Shown here: positions 14,256-17,264 of the stretch, piece after piece
How the letters are laid out: each line of letters begins with the position of its first letter
How positions within the stretch are numbered: the first letter of the stretch is position 1
DNA from: Sulfurospirillum sp.
GTDB lineage: Bacteria > Campylobacterota > Campylobacteria > Campylobacterales > QNZT01
Assembly: GCA_003978405.1 (NCBI GenBank)
Contig: QNZU01000048.1
Span: forward strand, 1-17,264
Direction: 5' to 3'
DNA: 17,264 bases
Notes under the pieces: model-generated
What the model was told of the DNA's origin: nothing
Seen by the model: only the letters and a program-made list of their open reading frames with translations
Database searches by the model: none
Translations under genes and position numbers: made by a program

Positions 14256-17200
14256 TTAGAGTTCCTTTGGTTCCTTGGTATCTTCATTACTGATCTCTCT
14301 TACACATCTGTATCTAATACTTGAATCTGTATCTATCAATGAATTCAATCCGCTTTTTTGATCCATTATATACATTTTGGTACCACTAAATACTCCATCT
14401 GTATCTTCTTGTGTTGTAGAAGAGAACAGTTTATAGTCTGATTTATCTTTGAAAGCTTTATCCAGACCATCTTTATCATTGAAGATTGTAAACAGTTCAT
14501 TGATGTTTGGTAATCTCCAGTCACTGTATCCGCCTGTTGTGTGTGTTTTGCATTCAGATACTGCACTATCCAAACTATGAGCCGTATCTGTATTTATTTC
14601 CCACATAAGAGCATGAACTTTATCTTTTACAACACCATCATGTTTATGTTTACTCAAGTGATAATGCTCTTTTTTACCACGGACACATTTAACCAGATTT
14701 TTATCATTTGTGTTTGATAAAAGTCCATTTTTTAGATTGATAGAGATCATGTTTTTACTTGATGTCCAGTAATATTCATCAGATGATTGGGTATGAAATA
14801 TATCAAACATATCTGTATTTTCACTGCTATCACCCTTTGGCGCCAAAAAGAAGAGTTCATTACGATCTGGCAATCTCCAATCATCATAACCACCAAGTCT
14901 CAAATCTTTACAAATATCTTTTGCCTCTTCAAATGTTGTTTTTTGTTCACTTGCAGTATCATTTTGGTTTTGCCAGAGTAGATTGGTATATCTGTCTTTA
15001 ACTGTCTGATTTGTCTCATTTACAATAAAACGATCACTGACAAATTCTGTTTGAGGGATAATAGTGATACTCTCAGCTTTGTTACTGATATAAACTTTTA
15101 TAGATCCGTTTTTATCAATTGCTATGATGTCCATATTGTTATCACTGTCTATATCAGCAGCTATGATCTTGACAACATCAGTAGTAGTGCTTACAACTTC
15201 ATGCTTTGGAAAATATCGTTTATCTTGATTGCCTAGTTCATTTAGTATATTCTCAAACCATACGATACCCCCATCCAAACCACTTGAACTAACAACTATA
15301 TCATTGTCACCGTCACCATCCATATCAGCTCCGATAACATCTGATATATTCGGTATATTCGCATCTGTTAGTTCAAAAACAGATGACTCTATATCAGGAT
15401 CTGACGGAACACTGCTGTGCCATAATACTTTTGAATTTAGAGTTGATGCAAAAATAATATCTTCTTTAGAGTCTCCATCAATATCAGCAATATCATACAA
15501 ATTTGCTCCAAAGGAATGATGCTTATGATCGAAAATAAAATTTCCATTTTGATCGTTAATGTAATATTTTATATATCCTTGATTGTTTTCAATACTTCCC
15601 AAAACTATATCCATATAACCATCTTTATCAAAATCAAAAGATTTAATACTCAAATTACTGTCCAAAGCAATTTGATCAACATTAAATTTCTGATATGAAC
15701 CATCTAAATTCTTTTTAAATAGGCTCAAAGAACTTGACTGAGTAATTCCAACAATACCTCTTTTACTACTGTTTAATTCCACAATATCAAATGTATAAAA
15801 ACTACTATCGTTTAATGGAACTACACTGCAATTTGGAGAATTTTGGGCAATATTATCACACTCAAATATCTCTGTATCTTCAAGATAGAAAAGATTTGTA
15901 TAATCACCCTCTATAAAAGCCGAAACTTTTGAAACATTTACAAGATTGTCACTTATATTATGTCCGACAAAACTATTGTCTCCTTGATTTTCATACCAAA
16001 GCACTCTTCCAGTATTTGAATCTTTGGCATTCAAAGAGATTAACAAATCGATATCACCGTCTTGGTCTATATCCAAAACTTGCGATGATTTAAATACCCC
16101 GTCATTGTCATCCATATTAAATTCACTAAAATCAAAATTTGTATTTGAATTGTTCAGATCTCTCACAATGACCTTTCTTGTTATCTCAGCTGCACTGTTT
16201 CCACTACTGTCTTTTACATTGTAAGTGACATAATATATACCTGTTTTATTCTCATCAACAGGATTTACTATCTTTATGTTGGTAATATTTTTATCGTAAT
16301 TATCTGTTGCAACTGCCCCCTGATCTATATATTTTTGATTTCTTTCAACCACAACAAAACTCTCACCTATCAAAGATAATTCGGGTGCAATAGTATCTAC
16401 AACATTTACAACTCTGTGTTTTTGGTCTGCTACATTTGAAGAGCTGTCATTTGCATCATAATACATATAATAGACTCCAACTTTGGTACTATCCACACTC
16501 CCGCTTGTTCTTAATTGCACTGAGCTATCATAATTATCGCTGACAACTGCTCCTAGATCACTATACTCTTCATTTACCGCAACAGTAATATTATCATCTC
16601 CTATCAAGTTAATCACAGGTTTTGTTGTATCAACAACCTGCACAACCCTTTGAGCAATTGCAATATTTCCTGAACTATCTTTTACACTGTATTTGATAAG
16701 ATATTGACCAAGTTGATTGATATGTAAATTACTTGAATCTATCTTGATATTTGAAGTAATATCACCATCGGCATTATCATGTGCTGTTGCAAATTGCTCA
16801 ATATAGTCTGTTTTTACCTCAACTCTTTGCGGATTACTGCCATTTAGTGTAATTATAGGTTCCAAAGTATCAACAACTCTTACAATTCTGTGCAAAATCG
16901 AACTGTTGTTTGAACTGTCACTCACTGTGTAAGTAACATTATAATCTCCCACTTTTGAGATATTTACCTCTGAAGAGTCTATGATGATTTTTTCTGTTAT
17001 ATTTCCATCCTTATCATCCACAGCTTTAGCACCATACTCCTCATACTTTTGGTGGATACGGACAATTTGAGGATTGGAACCAATCAAAGTCAAATCAGGT
17101 TTGGTAATATCTCTAACTCTCACACTTCTAGTAAGAGTTGAGATATTGTTTGCACTGTCTTTTGCTGTGTATGTGATAGTATAAACACCAGCTTTTGTGA

Positions 17201-17264
17201 TATCAACAGATCCACTAATTTGCACACTCACATTGCCATCAGTTTCATCTATTGCATAAGCACC
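14256..17264 (-). CDS. Giant surface protein, C-terminal part: Ig-like repeats, FG-GAP propeller, two DUF1566 domains
   Basis: The open frame continues to the right edge, so the N-terminus is missing; 1002 codons are visible. Numbered from the codon at 17231, residues 1-358 are four complete and one partial Ig-like repeats of about 78-80 residues (Cry22Aa/DUF5011 type; each begins like DTTKPVINLIG and ends like YSVKDSSGNIA...VVQVVD). Residues about 368-715 are FG-GAP/VCBS-like, with five DxDxDxxxD calcium loops (387, 533, 583, 636, 693). Then come two DUF1566 domains, about 731-852 and 866-981. They share GGYDDWRLPDRNEL or GGYSDWRLPNINEL and end in KCVRG or RCVRE; this module is the C-terminal domain of Legionella Lcl. 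The architecture points to a secreted or surface adhesin. No LPXTG, type I secretion or Por tail is seen at the C-terminus, so export probably relies on its N-terminus or on the barrel gene just downstream. Confidence 0.85.
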   Translation of the reverse strand, partial: GAYAIDETDGNVSVQISGSVDITKAGVYTITYTAKDSANNISTLTRSVRVRDITKPDLTLIGSNPQIVRIHQKYEEYGAKAVDDKDGNITEKIIIDSSEVNISKVGDYNVTYTVSDSSNNSSILHRIVRVVDTLEPIITLNGSNPQRVEVKTDYIEQFATAHDNADGDITSNIKIDSSNLHINQLGQYLIKYSVKDSSGNIAIAQRVVQVVDTTKPVINLIGDDNITVAVNEEYSDLGAVVSDNYDSSVQLRTSGSVDSTKVGVYYMYYDANDSSSNVADQKHRVVNVVDTIAPELSLIGESFVVVERNQKYIDQGAVATDNYDKNITNIKIVNPVDENKTGIYYVTYNVKDSSGNSAAEITRKVIVRDLNNSNTNFDFSEFNMDDNDGVFKSSQVLDIDQDGDIDLLISLNAKDSNTGRVLWYENQGDNSFVGHNISDNLVNVSKVSAFIEGDYTNLFYLEDTEIFECDNIAQNSPNCSVVPLNDSSFYTFDIVELNSSKRGIVGITQSSSLSLFKKNLDGSYQKFNVDQIALDSNLSIKSFDFDKDGYMDIVLGSIENNQGYIKYYINDQNGNFIFDHKHHSFGANLYDIADIDGDSKEDIIFASTLNSKVLWHSSVPSDPDIESSVFELTDANIPNISDVIGADMDGDGDNDIVVSSSGLDGGIVWFENILNELGNQDKRYFPKHEVVSTTTDVVKIIAADIDSDNNMDIIAIDKNGSIKVYISNKAESITIIPQTEFVSDRFIVNETNQTVKDRYTNLLWQNQNDTASEQKTTFEEAKDICKDLRLGGYDDWRLPDRNELFFLAPKGDSSENTDMFDIFHTQSSDEYYWTSSKNMISINLKNGLLSNTNDKNLVKCVRGKKEHYHLSKHKHDGVVKDKVHALMWEINTDTAHSLDSAVSECKTHTTGGYSDWRLPNINELFTIFNDKDGLDKAFKDKSDYKLFSSTTQEDTDGVFSGTKMYIMDQKSGLNSLIDTDSSIRYRCVREISNEDTKEPKEL
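16158..17264 (-). repeat. Tandem Ig-like domain repeats coding region (at least 5 units)
   Basis: Protein-level tandem repeat within the giant surface gene. Complete units lie at 16872-17111, 16632-16871, 16398-16631 and 16158-16397; a partial unit occupies 17112-17264 and continues beyond the window. Unit length is 234-240 bases. Shared landmarks are DTxxPxIxLxG at the start, a central Y.d.GA.A.D, then G.Y.v.Y.v.DSSgN and R.V.VVD at the end. The DNA of the units differs clearly, so the duplication is old and not a recent slippage product. Two units are exactly 240 bases. Confidence 0.85.

Noticed and set aside
16158..17264. CRISPR-like or recent DNA tandem repeat
   Set aside because: The repetition is at protein level with a 78-80 residue period; the DNA of the units is diverged and has no spacer structure.

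Overview
The window is a stretch of chromosome from a Campylobacterota (epsilonproteobacterial) genome, probably a free-living, Sulfurimonas/Sulfurovum-like organism. This rests on the low GC content, very dense gene packing, the ferredoxin-ppx and plsY-folB gene pairs that I recall from Helicobacter, the nadA-nadC pair, and the style of the proteins. The genus is inference. Most of the window is ordinary housekeeping and signalling DNA. The right-hand end is accessory.

Layout. Positions 1-373 (minus) hold the N-terminal end of dnaE. A cytoplasmic PAS-GGDEF-EAL cyclic-di-GMP protein follows (498-2852, plus). It meets tyrA (prephenate dehydrogenase, minus) tail to tail. tyrA and bamA (outer-membrane assembly, plus) diverge from an 82-bp gap in which the two best -10 boxes lie on the same bases. 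bamA runs tail to tail into a minus-strand operon transcribed from about 9680: OmpR-type response regulator, histidine kinase (TTG start inside the regulator gene), Alvin-type 2[4Fe-4S] ferredoxin and Ppx/GppA phosphatase. Next comes plsY-folB (minus), with a 4-base overlap. nadA-nadC (plus, NAD synthesis) diverge from plsY.

Between plsY and nadA is a 118-bp near-palindromic element with 21-bp perfect terminal inverted repeats and a symmetric core. It is open in one frame and adds a false 47-residue extension to plsY if the longest start is used. It looks like a small non-autonomous repeat (MITE/REP-like) or a conserved RNA hairpin.

The last 4.5 kb (minus) is a two-gene unit. A very large surface protein, running off the right edge, has at least five Cry22/DUF5011-type Ig-like repeats, a probable seven-bladed calcium-binding FG-GAP propeller and two DUF1566 (Lcl C-terminal-like) domains. 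It is followed 44 bp later by an outer-membrane protein with a SPOR-like segment, TPRs and a C-terminal beta-barrel resembling Slam/DUF560. A paired adhesin and dedicated exporter is the most attractive hypothesis here, but it is inference.

There is no rRNA, tRNA, CRISPR array, insertion sequence or prophage gene in view. No gap between genes exceeds about 205 bp. Three convergent gene pairs overlap at their stops, leaving no room for intergenic terminators, and I found no convincing intrinsic terminator anywhere.
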